A stretch of DNA of 64,000 nt from Spirosoma lacussanchae. Lineage in GTDB: Bacteria > Bacteroidota > Bacteroidia > Cytophagales > Spirosomataceae. Below, one piece after another: positions 9,151-18,263 of this stretch. Under the pieces are notes generated by a model. The model ran no database searches, was not told the DNA's origin, and saw only the letters and a list, made by a program, of their open reading frames with translations. The position numbers and the translations under genes were made by a program. Every line of letters begins with the position of its first letter. The first letter of the stretch is position 1. The DNA lies in contig NZ_SWJG01000002.1 in NCBI RefSeq assembly GCF_005870035.1, forward strand, positions 372,001 through 436,000, in the 5' to 3' direction.

Positions 9151-10226
9151 GGCAGTTTGTTGGTCAGGTACAAATAGGGCTGATGAAAGTGGTGAATAAA
9201 TACTTCCTTTTCGCTATCCGGGTATTTGGCGTAATAATCATTGTCGGCCAGCAGTACGATAGTTGTCCCCGTGCGTACGTAGTTATTACTGCTGTAGTAG
9301 GCGGGCGATTGGAAACCGGGTAAGTTTTTCTGTACCGATCGGGAGGTGAACTGCCCCAGAAATTTCTGATAATTACGCTGTGCGGTCAGGGTCGGCTTGC
9401 TAAGCTGTTTGTATACATAGTTCAGCACGATACGTTGAGCCAACTTCTGCTTTTTGATGGCAGCCGGGGCGTTCCGAAACGGGTTTGTGACGTTGAAATC
9501 GTTAATGGTCTGGATCGATATCGGCACTTCGGGTACCCAGTCGGCCGAGTTGACGACGTTATACGCCCAGCCGTTTTGGGTCAGGGCTTCGTATTCGTAG
9601 GCAAAAAACAAATTGCCTGGTTTAGGGCCAGCGCTGCAATACGTTTTGAACCGAATGTCGGCTGGCAGCTGGCCGCGCTTTTGCAAATTATAAAGATAGG
9701 CTGTCAGCAGAAAGCCAATACCTCCGCCCTGGCTATGTCCTACGATCAGTATATTTTTGATGCCTTTCCGGTAGCAGGAGTCGACTTTAGGTAGCATATC
9801 CTTCGCCAGAAATGCCGTAGCAACCAGCCAGCCGACGTGAACGGCTGCTTTGGGGTTCGACGCCAGCTCATACGTAAACGTCTCGCCGGCCGATAGTTGA
9901 AGTTCGCCCCTGGCTGGTACCATAGCCGCGTAGAAATTGGCCAGCCAGCTCACGCTGCTGGTAGTTGTGCCCCGAATGCTCAGTACCGCAGTGGACGGGT
10001 TTGTCCAAAGGTCCCAACGGTTCTGAAGGCCAACGACCGGCGATCGGTACGCTAGTTTGTAGTGCTGTGGGGCGGGGAATTTGCTGGTATAGGAAGAATC
10101 GCCAAACTGGGCTGAAACTTTCAGCAGTTCGATATACTCGGCTTTATCGAAACCGGGCCTGAGGGACTGAGCCAGCGTACCCGTAAAAAGCAAAGCGGTA
10201 GCGAATAGAGAGAGTAGATAGCGCAT
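9147..10226 (-). CDS. Secreted class 3 lipase-like protein
   Basis: A 359-residue protein with a signal peptide (about residues 1-20, ending TGTLAQ) and a lipase class 3 fold. The oxyanion-side motif LSIRGTTTSSVSWLAN lies at 82-97 and the nucleophile elbow IVGHSQGGGIG places the catalytic serine at 165. A likely acid is in NSADWVPEVP near residue 230, and VFIHHFHQPY at the C-terminus contains candidate histidines. Substrate is unknown; the family includes triacylglycerol lipases and phospholipases. It converges on the esterase gene and shares the four-base stop region TTAA with it. Confidence 0.8.
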   Translation of the reverse strand: MRYLLSLFATALLFTGTLAQSLRPGFDKAEYIELLKVSAQFGDSSYTSKFPAPQHYKLAYRSPVVGLQNRWDLWTNPSTAVLSIRGTTTSSVSWLANFYAAMVPARGELQLSAGETFTYELASNPKAAVHVGWLVATAFLAKDMLPKVDSCYRKGIKNILIVGHSQGGGIGFLLTAYLYNLQKRGQLPADIRFKTYCSAGPKPGNLFFAYEYEALTQNGWAYNVVNSADWVPEVPISIQTINDFNVTNPFRNAPAAIKKQKLAQRIVLNYVYKQLSKPTLTAQRNYQKFLGQFTSRSVQKNLPGFQSPAYYSSNNYVRTGTTIVLLADNDYYAKYPDSEKEVFIHHFHQPYLYLTNKLP

Positions 10227-10364
10227 AGATGGTTGAAGGAACGGATGTGGCCGGCCCGGACCGGCGTTCGATAGGCTTGTATAGTTGTTTCCGATGGCGG
10301 TCAGCCCGGCCCCTTTGTTAACCGATGCGCTGAGACGCCGGACTTTTTGGCATGTAACGGTAAA

Positions 10365-11558
10365 TCAGACAGTATTTATCAGCGCGGGCTGAGCGGCTGC
10401 TACGGTGGCCTGGGCGCGCAGAAGCGCATCGGCATAGGGTTCTGCCAGCACCCGGCCGGGGGGCACGGTTGTCAGATCGGCATCCCACAGGCCCGAATGG
10501 TGCCAGTGGTCAAGGTGGTCCCAGTCGGGCCGGTCGATGATGGGGTAGAGGCAGGCGCCCCAGAGTGGTACCCCTGCTTCGATCACGGCCGCGCACTCCC
10601 GACCAATCATCTCAATCCAGTGGGGCCGGTCAATACCGGGATGGCTGGTTTCGGTCAGGACAATGGGCCGCTGGTAACGGCGGTACGCTTTCATCAGTAG
10701 CCGCCGGGGCTCCACCCAGCGCGGGTCGGGTACGGCATCGGCCCAGGGCAGAAAATCCAGAAAGCCCAGTACCCACTGGTTATTGTAGTAATAGTTGAAG
10801 CCCAGTATGTCGAGATAATCGGGTGAGCCGCCCAGTTCGGGGGTAAGCCGCCCCGCCAGCATATCGACCGACTGAAACTGGTTGTCGTCGGCAATGGCGG
10901 CATCAATGATCTGCTGTTCGGTAGCCTGAAGCGGAGGGACAATCTGAACCAGTGGCTCCGTGGTCAGAATACGGATGCCGGGATCGATCTCGCGCATGGC
11001 CGCAACCCCCTCGATATAAGCCCGCATCAGCCCCACTTTTACCTCCCAGCCCTGTTTGGTGCAGTAGGGCGATGTACCGCAGGCATCGCCCCCGAGCCAC
11101 GACATGAAGCTGACTTCATTGATGGGGGTCACAATCAGGATGTCGTCGGGGTAACGGTCGCGATAAAAACGAACGAATGCGCGACACAGGTGCGCAAACC
11201 GCCGGGCAAACATCGGATGCAGGGGCGTCAGGTCATCGGGATACCCGAAATGGCAAAGATCCCAGACCTGCTGAATACCCTGGCGGTGGCCTTCGGTCAT
11301 CATGGCTTCTACGACGCTCCAGTCGTACTGGTAGGCCGTTCGCTCCACCTGGCTCCAGCGAATTCCCTCGCGTACCGTCCGGATGTTAAACGGACCAAGC
11401 CGCTGGTAGTCGTCGCGCAGGAACTGGAGGTGTCCCGTCAGCGGTAAAAAGTCGACCCGATTGCCGAAGCAGTTGAGTTGGTCCGTACATTCAAAACCCG
11501 CCCACCAGAATGATTTGAACGGGTTTGCGAATGAATCGGGGATAGTGGTCAATGGCAT
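10365..11558 (-). CDS. GH1-like (clan A) glycoside hydrolase
   Basis: This 397-residue TIM-barrel protein has the two catalytic carboxylates of clan GH-A: the acid/base in LIVTPINEVSF (Glu148) and the nucleophile in IVLTETSHPG (Glu303). FWWAGFEC near 17-24, VREGIRWSQVE at 62-72 and ILGFNYYYNNQW at 251-262 are as in family 1 enzymes. No signal peptide is visible, so it should be cytoplasmic. The long CGTSPYC loop (160-166) is unusual. Family 1 enzymes split beta-glucosides and beta-galactosides, but the exact family and substrate cannot be fixed here. It stands alone, with no clear operon partner. Confidence 0.75.
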   Translation of the reverse strand: MPLTTIPDSFANPFKSFWWAGFECTDQLNCFGNRVDFLPLTGHLQFLRDDYQRLGPFNIRTVREGIRWSQVERTAYQYDWSVVEAMMTEGHRQGIQQVWDLCHFGYPDDLTPLHPMFARRFAHLCRAFVRFYRDRYPDDILIVTPINEVSFMSWLGGDACGTSPYCTKQGWEVKVGLMRAYIEGVAAMREIDPGIRILTTEPLVQIVPPLQATEQQIIDAAIADDNQFQSVDMLAGRLTPELGGSPDYLDILGFNYYYNNQWVLGFLDFLPWADAVPDPRWVEPRRLLMKAYRRYQRPIVLTETSHPGIDRPHWIEMIGRECAAVIEAGVPLWGACLYPIIDRPDWDHLDHWHHSGLWDADLTTVPPGRVLAEPYADALLRAQATVAAAQPALINTV

Positions 11559-11654
11559 ACGATTGAGTTGTCGGGAAGCAATCTAGTCAACTAACCCCCA
11601 ATCGACAGCGACTGTTTTAGCAAGATTCGGCGTTCCGGACCGCACCCAGGCCGT

Positions 11655-12455
11655 TTACAGACCTTCTACGATGGCCAGCACCAGCTTGGCCGAGTTGCGG
11701 GCGGCCGTCTGGTAAAACGACAGCATGTCGTTCCGGGCGTTGTCGTCGGCGCGATCGCTCAGGCTGCGGATCACCAGGTGGGGCACCTGCATCTGGTAGC
11801 ATACCTGCGCCACGGCGGCTCCTTCCATCTCCGTAGCGTCGGCATTGAACGCCTGACGGAGCTGCGTTACCTTCTCGGCCGATGAAATGAATTGATCGCC
11901 GGTGACAACAATCCCGGTGATAACCGTTGGCGGGCGCGTCGTCAGCGGAATCGGCTCGAACGCCACCGACCGGGCCGTGGTTTGGGCGCGGCTGAGCATG
12001 ACCGAATCGGCCAGGAAAAAAGCCGGGTTCACCTTGCCCGACAGCGAATAGGTCTGCCTGGTTGGTTTCCGGTCCATCGTGATCGACTGGTAATCGTGGT
12101 GAGCCGTTTGCCGGGCAATCACAATGTCGCCGGGTTGCAGGTCGGGGTTGGTACCGCCGGCAATACCGGTGAACAGAACCCGCTCCGGTCGGAAGTGGTT
12201 CAGCATCAGGGTCGTGGTCATGGCTGCGTTGACTTTGCCAATGCCGGTTTCGGCCACAACCACCTGCTGTTTGCCAATACGGCCGGTGGTGAACGATACG
12301 CCGTCGACAAGGACCGTTTTTGGGTTTTTCAGCGATTGTTTGACTAGGGCCACTTCAGCGCCGAAAGCGCCTAGCAAGCCCGTAACGGGTCTGGTTTTAT
12401 ACTGTTGAGAAAAGGCGATGTGGGAGATGAAGAGTAGACCAATCAGGTATTTCAT
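11655..12455 (-). CDS. Exported 5'-methylthioadenosine/S-adenosylhomocysteine nucleosidase-like protein
   Basis: The 266-residue protein combines a signal peptide (about residues 1-17, ending HIAFSQ) with a complete MTA/SAH nucleosidase (PNP/UDP phosphorylase) fold: GLLGAFGAEVALV, VVVAETGIGKVNAA, LFTGIAGGTNPDLQPGD, TGDQFI and ATEMEGAAVAQVCY with the ribose-binding MEGA motif, then IRSLSDRADDNA. The family hydrolyses methylthioadenosine or adenosylhomocysteine to adenine plus a ribose derivative, normally in the cytosol. A signal peptide suggests action in the periplasm. The purine permease gene lies 72 bp upstream on the same strand, so the pair could release and import adenine (inference). 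Confidence 0.85.
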   Translation of the reverse strand: MKYLIGLLFISHIAFSQQYKTRPVTGLLGAFGAEVALVKQSLKNPKTVLVDGVSFTTGRIGKQQVVVAETGIGKVNAAMTTTLMLNHFRPERVLFTGIAGGTNPDLQPGDIVIARQTAHHDYQSITMDRKPTRQTYSLSGKVNPAFFLADSVMLSRAQTTARSVAFEPIPLTTRPPTVITGIVVTGDQFISSAEKVTQLRQAFNADATEMEGAAVAQVCYQMQVPHLVIRSLSDRADDNARNDMLSFYQTAARNSAKLVLAIVEGL

Positions 12456-12527
12456 GAGTGTATTGATACAGGTATGTATAAGCCGGCGTACCTGCCTGAG
12501 CGCTTGTTCGGTACGTCAAAAGTACGA

Positions 12528-13835
12528 TCAATGGCCCGAAAACAGCGCCAGTACGCAGAAGACGTCTACGATCCACAGACCCAGTGGTACGTCGCGTCGT
12601 TTGCCCACGGCTACTTTAATGACTGTCCAGGCCAGAAACCCCCAGATCAGTCCCTGCGTAATCGAGTAACTGAACGGAATCAGAACGAGGGCCAGAAAAG
12701 CCGGTAGCGCATCGTCGAGCTGGCCCCAGTTGATCCGGGTGATGGGCTTCATCATGAACGCGCCCACTAGTACCAGCGCGGGGGCCGTAGCAATGGCTGG
12801 AATGACCGACAGCAGGGGCGACAGGAACAGGAATGGCAGAAAACAGCAGCCCGCCACAATGGCCGTTAGCCCTGTGCGGCCGCCCTGCGCGATACCCACC
12901 GCCGACTCGATATAGGCTGTACCGGGGCTGGTACCGAGCAGGCCCGCCAGGGTTGTAGAGACCGCATCGGTGAGCAGCGACCGGTTCAGGTTTCGGGGTT
13001 GTCCGTTTTCGTCCTGTATGCCGCCCGCTTCCGCCACGCCCACAAAGGTGCTAAGGCTATCGAACAGGTCGGTGAACGCAAAGGCAAAGATAACGGGCCA
13101 CAACGCCCAGCTAAACGACCCGGCCAGATCGAGCTTACCGAGCAGGGAGAAGTCGGGAGCGGCTATCAGGCCCTGAAAATTAACGAGTGTTCGCTGCCCG
13201 AAGTTGATGGCCGATGCATCGCCCCAGTACCGGCCGATGGGCCAGGCTGCCAGGGTCGTTAGCACAATGCCGATGATGATGGCCCCCGGTACGTCGCGCA
13301 CCACCAGAACGGCGGTCAGCAGCAAGCCGAATACGAACGTCAGCACAATAGGGTCCGACAGGCTGGCGATGCCCACCAGCGTGGCCGGATTCGCAATGAT
13401 GAAGCGGGCGTTTTCGAAGCCGATCAGTGTAATGAACAGCCCGATACCGGCCGATACGGCATAGCGGATCGGTAACGGAATAATGCGAACAATGGCGGAC
13501 CGAACGTTGAGCAGGGAGAGCAGCAGGAACAGGATACCCGCCCAGAAGACCGCACCCAGGGCCACCTCGGGCCGGATGCCCATACCTTTCACGGCTGTAA
13601 ACGTGAAGAACGCGTTCAGCCCCATACCCGGCGCTACCACAATCGGATTGCGGGCGTAGAGCCCCATCATCAGACTACAGAAGAACGACAGCAGTACCGT
13701 TGCCGTCAGCACCCCGCTGAACGGTAAACCCGCCTGGCTTAAGATAGACGGGTTTACAATAATGATGTACATCGTAGCCAGAAAGGTAGAAACCCCGGCC
13801 AGTATTTCGGTGCGGTAGGAAGGCGTGCGAGACAC
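12528..13835 (-). CDS. NCS2-family purine (adenine/guanine/hypoxanthine) permease
   Basis: A 435-residue inner-membrane transporter of the AzgA-like branch of NCS2. The N-terminus RTEILAGVSTFLATMYIII and the following VVAPGMGLNAFFTFTAV are diagnostic for adenine/guanine/hypoxanthine permeases. Later come FAFTDLFDSLSTFVGVAEAGG and GTSPGTAYIESAVGIAQGGR, which form the substrate-binding segments in helices 8 and 10. About 12-14 hydrophobic helices are seen. The neighbouring exported nucleosidase suggests uptake of adenine released in the periplasm. The start shown gives the usual family N-terminus without extension. Confidence 0.9.
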   Translation of the reverse strand: MSRTPSYRTEILAGVSTFLATMYIIIVNPSILSQAGLPFSGVLTATVLLSFFCSLMMGLYARNPIVVAPGMGLNAFFTFTAVKGMGIRPEVALGAVFWAGILFLLLSLLNVRSAIVRIIPLPIRYAVSAGIGLFITLIGFENARFIIANPATLVGIASLSDPIVLTFVFGLLLTAVLVVRDVPGAIIIGIVLTTLAAWPIGRYWGDASAINFGQRTLVNFQGLIAAPDFSLLGKLDLAGSFSWALWPVIFAFAFTDLFDSLSTFVGVAEAGGIQDENGQPRNLNRSLLTDAVSTTLAGLLGTSPGTAYIESAVGIAQGGRTGLTAIVAGCCFLPFLFLSPLLSVIPAIATAPALVLVGAFMMKPITRINWGQLDDALPAFLALVLIPFSYSITQGLIWGFLAWTVIKVAVGKRRDVPLGLWIVDVFCVLALFSGH

Positions 13836-13901
13836 AGCAAACGATTTATGGTGAACCCCGAACGGTTGTGAAACCAGTCGGGGTTGTGGTCAAACAGGCA
13901 A

Positions 13902-14633
13902 TTACACGTCCTGAACCAGCTGGCCGGCGGCTTCGTCGACCCAGACGTGGGCGTTCGCGTGGGTCTGAATAAGGCTGGCGGGTAGCTGCTCGGTAACGGG
14001 GCCGGTGAGGGCATCGCGCAGTACGGGTGCTTTTTTCTCGCCACTAACCAGCAGGATAACCTCTTTTGCGCCGGTCAGGTGCCGCAGGCCCAGCGTAATG
14101 CCCTGCGTCAGTACGGTTTCTTTTTCGAAGTATTTCTGGCCCACCGTAATGGTACTCTCCGCGAGCTGGCTCACGTGGCAGCCATTCGTGAAGGGCGTGC
14201 CGGGTTCGTTCAGGGCAATATGGCCGTTCATACCCATGCCAACCAGCAAGAGGTCCAGCCCGCCCCGCTGATCGATCAGTTCGTCTGTCAGGCGGCACTC
14301 CGCTGCCAGATCGTCCGACTTGGCATCGAACACCCAAATCTGGTCGGGCCGCAGGGCGAGGGGTTCGAACAAATCCCGGAAGATGTAGTAGGAGCAGCTG
14401 CCCACGTCGTCGGGGGCAAAGCCAACCCACTCGTCGAGGCCGATGAACATGCAGCGGCTAACGTCGGTTTTGCCGGCTCTGACCAGTTCTACAAACCGGC
14501 GATAGGTTTCGATGGGTGTGTCTCCGGAGGCTACGCAGATCAGCGCGTCGGGTTTTTGGTTGATCAGGGCCGCCATGTATTCGGCTGTGTGCTGAGAGAG
14601 CAGGTCGTGGGTTGGTAAGGTTTGTAGGGTCAT
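13902..14633 (-). CDS. nagB: Glucosamine-6-phosphate deaminase (NagB-like)
   Basis: A 243-residue protein of the glucosamine-6-phosphate isomerase / 6-phosphogluconolactonase fold. VASGDTPIETY (34-44) is the phosphate loop, FIGLDEWVG contains catalytic Asp67, and LLVGMGMNGHIALNEPGT has the NagB-type GHIALNEPG segment with the active-site His. NagB converts glucosamine-6-phosphate to fructose-6-phosphate and ammonia. The NEPG motif favours a deaminase over a lactonase, but some sugar-phosphate isomerases share it. It lies 66 bp downstream of the purine permease with no clear functional link. Confidence 0.8.
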   Translation of the reverse strand: MTLQTLPTHDLLSQHTAEYMAALINQKPDALICVASGDTPIETYRRFVELVRAGKTDVSRCMFIGLDEWVGFAPDDVGSCSYYIFRDLFEPLALRPDQIWVFDAKSDDLAAECRLTDELIDQRGGLDLLLVGMGMNGHIALNEPGTPFTNGCHVSQLAESTITVGQKYFEKETVLTQGITLGLRHLTGAKEVILLVSGEKKAPVLRDALTGPVTEQLPASLIQTHANAHVWVDEAAGQLVQDV

Positions 14634-14714
14634 TCGATGGATTATTTCAACTGAGATTTATGGTAGTCGGGGAGCCAGAAGTCTCCGCGTTCTGAACAAA
14701 AGGGAAAACCGGCT

Positions 14715-16103
14715 TTATTTTAACTCAGCGGCACGCAGGTCTCTGGTCCAGCGCTGAATGCCTTTCTGGTCGTAGACTTTAATGTTGAGTACGCGATCGT
14801 TGAGCGGACCGCTAACGCTCAGCAGGCCGAAGTTACGGTCGGTGACGAGGGTTCCGTCAATAACGGTCGATTGTTTAAGTTCTTCGGGGCGCGGTTTGGC
14901 CGGGCCCGACGTCAGGGGCGAAACGGTCAGATCGTAGAGCGGATAGGTGCCGGACCGGTCGAGTTTCTGAAGAATAGTATGATGCCGGTCGCCGGTGATG
15001 AACAGCACGCCCGGAATTCGGGCTTCGGTAATGGCGGTGAACAGCCGCTCGCGTTCGGTGCCGTAAACGGCGTAGTTTTCGAAAATAGCCGAGGGGTTTA
15101 CGATCTGCCCGCCTGTAATGATGAACTTGAACGTTGCCTTGCTGAAGCGCAGGGCATCGATAAGCCAGCGCATCTGTTTCTCGCCGAAATACGTTTTTTC
15201 GGGCCCGTCGGGCATGGCGTCGGGTGCCCGGAAGGTGCGGTCGTCGAGCAGGAAAAACTGGCAGTCGTTCCAGGTGAAGGTGCCGGTACAGCCTTCGTCG
15301 AAGATATAATTTGGATTGCTCCAGAATAGCTTGAACGCTTCGAGGGTAACGGGTTTGAGCCAGTAGGCCCGGTCCGAGTCGTCGGGGCCGTAATCGTGAT
15401 CGTCCCAGATGGCGTAGTTATGGGTGCTGGCCAGCAGCGGCTGCATCTGGGGGAGCGAGCGCGTGTGTGTGTAGCGACGCAGTACGCCCGTCCGGCTGTT
15501 CCAGTCTACCTCGCGGGTGTAGGTATTGTCGCCGGTCCAGAGCATAAAGTCGGGCTTTTGGGCGTTGAGGGCCGTAAAGATTTCGTAACCGTTACCGTAG
15601 GGTGTACCGGGCCGGTCAACGGCTGTCTCGTTGACGTAGGTGCAGCTTCCGACGCCGAACCGGAAGGCCGGTGGGTCCGTCCGCCACTGCCATAGGTTTT
15701 GGGTTTGGAACGTTGTCGGGTAGGGCAGGCTCACCTTCTGGCCCCCGATCAGTAGTTCGTACGCGTACTTTTTTCCGGGTTCCACCTGGTTGGCGAGCAG
15801 GTGGGCTGTAAAAGCCGTTTTCTCGTGGGTTTGTACCTCGCTGGTCAGGTAAGCCGGACTGGGTTTGCCAGCTTCATGGTAGCGTATCTGCACCCGGGCC
15901 GGTTTGTTGGTCTGTACCCAGAGGGCTACTTCCCGGCTGTCGGAGTAGCCAACCATGGGGCCCGACTGCAGGAGGGTAGTCGGGGCGGCCCGCCGGGGGC
16001 TGCCGGTCTTGCTCGTTCGGGAGGTGACGGCGACCTGGGCGGTTGCCAGCAGGGCACTCTGGAGCAGAATGACGAGCAGGAGCCTACAGTGAATTTTGTA
16101 CAT
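14715..16103 (-). CDS. Alkaline phosphatase D (PhoD)-family metallophosphatase, secreted
   Basis: The 462-residue product has a signal peptide (about residues 1-22) and a PhoD architecture. A small beta domain (about 45-130, with GYSDSREVALWVQT and YELLIGG) is followed by the metallophosphatase core: FGVGSCTYVN, LWTGDNTYTREVDW, AIWDDHDYGPDDSD, FFLLDDRTFRAP, FIITGGQIVNPS and LFITGDRHHT. These Asp/His motifs bind the metal centre that cleaves phosphodiesters or monoesters outside the cytoplasm. The C-terminal beta segment with LNIKVYDQKG resembles a small accessory domain. The gene is divergent to lysA with only 40 bp between start codons. Confidence 0.88.
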   Translation of the reverse strand: MYKIHCRLLLVILLQSALLATAQVAVTSRTSKTGSPRRAAPTTLLQSGPMVGYSDSREVALWVQTNKPARVQIRYHEAGKPSPAYLTSEVQTHEKTAFTAHLLANQVEPGKKYAYELLIGGQKVSLPYPTTFQTQNLWQWRTDPPAFRFGVGSCTYVNETAVDRPGTPYGNGYEIFTALNAQKPDFMLWTGDNTYTREVDWNSRTGVLRRYTHTRSLPQMQPLLASTHNYAIWDDHDYGPDDSDRAYWLKPVTLEAFKLFWSNPNYIFDEGCTGTFTWNDCQFFLLDDRTFRAPDAMPDGPEKTYFGEKQMRWLIDALRFSKATFKFIITGGQIVNPSAIFENYAVYGTERERLFTAITEARIPGVLFITGDRHHTILQKLDRSGTYPLYDLTVSPLTSGPAKPRPEELKQSTVIDGTLVTDRNFGLLSVSGPLNDRVLNIKVYDQKGIQRWTRDLRAAELK

Positions 16104-16126
16104 GGGGGAAAGATCAAGTAATTTTG
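16095..16126 (+). promoter_or_regulatory. Bacteroidota-type promoter of lysA
   Basis: TTTG at 16095-16098, a 20-bp spacer and TAATTTTG at 16119-16126 match the Bacteroidota sigma-ABfr consensus TTTG-N19-TAnnTTTG. The lysA start at 16144 is 18 bases after the -7 element, implying a very short leader. The -33 element overlaps the first codons of the divergent phosphatase gene. Confidence 0.6.
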
Positions 16127-16143
16127 CGGTTCGTTTTCCGATT

Positions 16144-17412
16144 ATGCAACTGTCAGACTACCGCTATCAAATTCAGGGTGTTGATGTACTGGACATCGCC
16201 GACGAGTTCGGCCTGCCGCTATACGTCTACGACGCCAACAAAATTATCGAAAAAATCGGCTCGCTCCGGTCGGCGTTTCAGGGGGTCAACCTGAAGATTA
16301 AGTACGCTGCCAAAGCCCTGACCAATCTGAGCATCCTCAAGCTGATGCAGAAGCAGGGCATCGACATTGAGGTCGTGTCGGTTAACGAAGCGCGGCTGGC
16401 CTTGCTGGCGGGCTTTGAGCCCGGTCAGATCATGTACACCCCCAGCGGTAACGCCTGGCCCGAAATTCAGAAGGCACTGGAAATGGGCCTGCAGCTGAAT
16501 GCTGACAGTCTGCCGCTGCTCGAGCAGATCGGGCAGACGTACGGCAGCCGGTATCCGGTGGCGCTGCGGATCAATCCCAGCATTGCCGAAGGCGGAACGT
16601 TCAAGATCCAGACCGGCCACGAAAACTCGAAATTCGGTATTCCCAACCAGTACCGCGACCAGATTCTGGCCCTGGTAGAGCAGTATCAGATTCCGGTCGT
16701 CGGGCTGCACATCCATACCGGTTCGGATTTCAAGGACAGCAATACGTTCCTGAAAATTGCCGACGTGCTGTTCGATATGGCGGGCGACTATCCGAACCTG
16801 CAGTTCATCGACTTCGGCAGTGGCTTTAAAGTGGCCTACCGCGAAGGTGATTACTACACCAACCTGAACGATCTGGGCGCCAAGGTATCGGCCGCTTTCC
16901 GATCATTCTGCGACCGGTATGGTCGTGAGGTGGAGCTGTGTTTTGAGCCCGGCAAACTGCTGGTCAGCGAAAGCGGCCATCTGCTGGTCGGGGTCAACGT
17001 CGTCAAAGAAAACCCCACCCGCACCTTTGTGCAGGTAAACTCCGGCCTGAACCACCTGATTCGGCCCATGATGTACGAAGCCTACCACCATATCCTGAAC
17101 GTCTCGAACCCAGCCGGCGCCGAGCGGCTCTACGACGTAGTGGGCTACATCTGCGAAACCGACACCTTCGCGCTGGATCGGCAGCTGCCCGAAGTGCGGC
17201 CCGGCGATGTGCTGTCGCTCGAGAACGCAGGGGCTTACGGATTTAGCATGGCCTCCAATTATAACCTGCGCGAACGGCCCGCCGAAGTCATGGTGTACGA
17301 CGGCAAGCCGCATCTGGTTCGTCAGCGCGAAACCTTTGAGGATATGGTTCGGGGGCAGGTCGATATATTCAGCGACGAGCTGGTAGCCGTAAGCGACGAT
17401 CAGGTCGTGTAA
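16144..17412 (+). CDS. lysA: Diaminopimelate decarboxylase
   Basis: A 422-residue PLP enzyme (alanine racemase fold, type III). The cofactor lysine is in KIKYAAKALT (Lys57). HIHTGSDFKD holds the PLP-stacking His, FIDFGSGFKV the phosphate-binding glycines, FEPGKLLVSESGHLL the substrate loop, and ICETDTFA is the variant of the catalytic CESxD motif contributed by the second subunit. It makes L-lysine from meso-diaminopimelate. The frame is open 16 codons further upstream (16096), but that start would overlap the phosphatase gene and precede the promoter, so the ATG at 16144 is chosen. A near-miss of the family motif (CETDTF for CESDVF) leaves room for a related amino-acid decarboxylase. Confidence 0.88.
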   Translation: MQLSDYRYQIQGVDVLDIADEFGLPLYVYDANKIIEKIGSLRSAFQGVNLKIKYAAKALTNLSILKLMQKQGIDIEVVSVNEARLALLAGFEPGQIMYTPSGNAWPEIQKALEMGLQLNADSLPLLEQIGQTYGSRYPVALRINPSIAEGGTFKIQTGHENSKFGIPNQYRDQILALVEQYQIPVVGLHIHTGSDFKDSNTFLKIADVLFDMAGDYPNLQFIDFGSGFKVAYREGDYYTNLNDLGAKVSAAFRSFCDRYGREVELCFEPGKLLVSESGHLLVGVNVVKENPTRTFVQVNSGLNHLIRPMMYEAYHHILNVSNPAGAERLYDVVGYICETDTFALDRQLPEVRPGDVLSLENAGAYGFSMASNYNLRERPAEVMVYDGKPHLVRQRETFEDMVRGQVDIFSDELVAVSDDQVV

Positions 17413-17466
17413 GTCCGTCATACCAGCAGTAACTCATCACTAATCACTCATCATTTTTTCAACAAA

Positions 17467-18180
17467 ATGGGACGCGCGTTTGAATACCGGAAAGCCCGGA
17501 AAATGAAGCGGTGGGGGCAGATGGCCAAGACCTTCACCCGAATTGGTAAAGACATTGTGATCGCCGTAAAAAGCGGGGGGGCCGACCCGGACACCAACGG
17601 GCGCCTGCGGGCCATTATCCAGAACGCCAAGGCCGCCAACATGCCCAAGGAGAATGTGGAGCGGGCCATCAAAAAAGCGACATCGAAGGATCAGGAAGAT
17701 TACAAAGAAATCGTATATGAAGCCTATGCGCCCCACGGCGTAGCGCTGGTCATCGAAACCGCCACCGACAACCACAACCGGACGGTGGCCAATATCCGCA
17801 GCTACCTCAACAAGCTGGGTGGTAGCCTCGGTACGCAGGGAATGCTCGATTTTATGTTCGATCGTAAATCGGTATTCCGCATCCCGGCCGACGGGGTCGA
17901 TATGGACGAACTCGAACTCGACATTATCGATTACGGTGGCGACGAACTCGAACTCGACGAAGACACCAACCAGATTGTTATTTACGGCGAATTCACGGCC
18001 TTTGGCGCTATCCAGAAATACCTGGAAGAAAAAGGGTTCGAGATCAAAGGCGCCGAGTTTGAACGCATCGCCAACGACTATAAAGAACTCTCCGACGAGG
18101 AAGCCGCCGACGTAGAGAAGCTGATCGAACGTATCGAAGAAGATGACGACGTTCAGACCGTGTACCACAACATGAAGTAA
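17467..18180 (+). CDS. YebC/PmpR-family protein
   Basis: The 237-residue protein matches the YebC/TACO1 family: N-terminal KARKMKRWGQMAKTFTRIGKD, the acidic-patch region NMPKENVERAIKKAT, YEAYAPHGVALVIETATDN and the closing VEKLIERIEEDDDVQTVYHN. Family members act as transcription regulators or help ribosomes through polyproline tracts. It is one of the most widely conserved bacterial families, cytoplasmic, and of normal length. It follows lysA by 54 bp and is closed by the terminator at 18193-18240, so lysA and this gene may share a transcript. Confidence 0.93.
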   Translation: MGRAFEYRKARKMKRWGQMAKTFTRIGKDIVIAVKSGGADPDTNGRLRAIIQNAKAANMPKENVERAIKKATSKDQEDYKEIVYEAYAPHGVALVIETATDNHNRTVANIRSYLNKLGGSLGTQGMLDFMFDRKSVFRIPADGVDMDELELDIIDYGGDELELDEDTNQIVIYGEFTAFGAIQKYLEEKGFEIKGAEFERIANDYKELSDEEAADVEKLIERIEEDDDVQTVYHNMK

Positions 18181-18192
18181 TCAGTCGAATAC

Positions 18193-18245
18193 AGCGAAGG
18201 GGGCTGATGCGTTATAACAAACGCATCAGCCCCCTTCGCTTTTCT
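18193..18245. terminator. Bidirectional terminator between convergent genes
   Basis: A perfect 21-bp inverted repeat (arms 18193-18213 and 18220-18240) with a six-base loop sits between the convergent YebC and CHU_C genes. It is followed on the plus strand by TTTCT. The stem begins 12 bp after the yebC-like stop codon. No long T-run is present on the minus side. Confidence 0.88.
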
Positions 18246-18263
18246 ATATGGGGTCGGTTGGAG

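Noticed and set aside
16096..16143. Upstream start for lysA adding 16 codons
   Set aside because: It overlaps the divergent phosphatase gene and lies within the promoter; the ATG at 16144 matches the family N-terminus.
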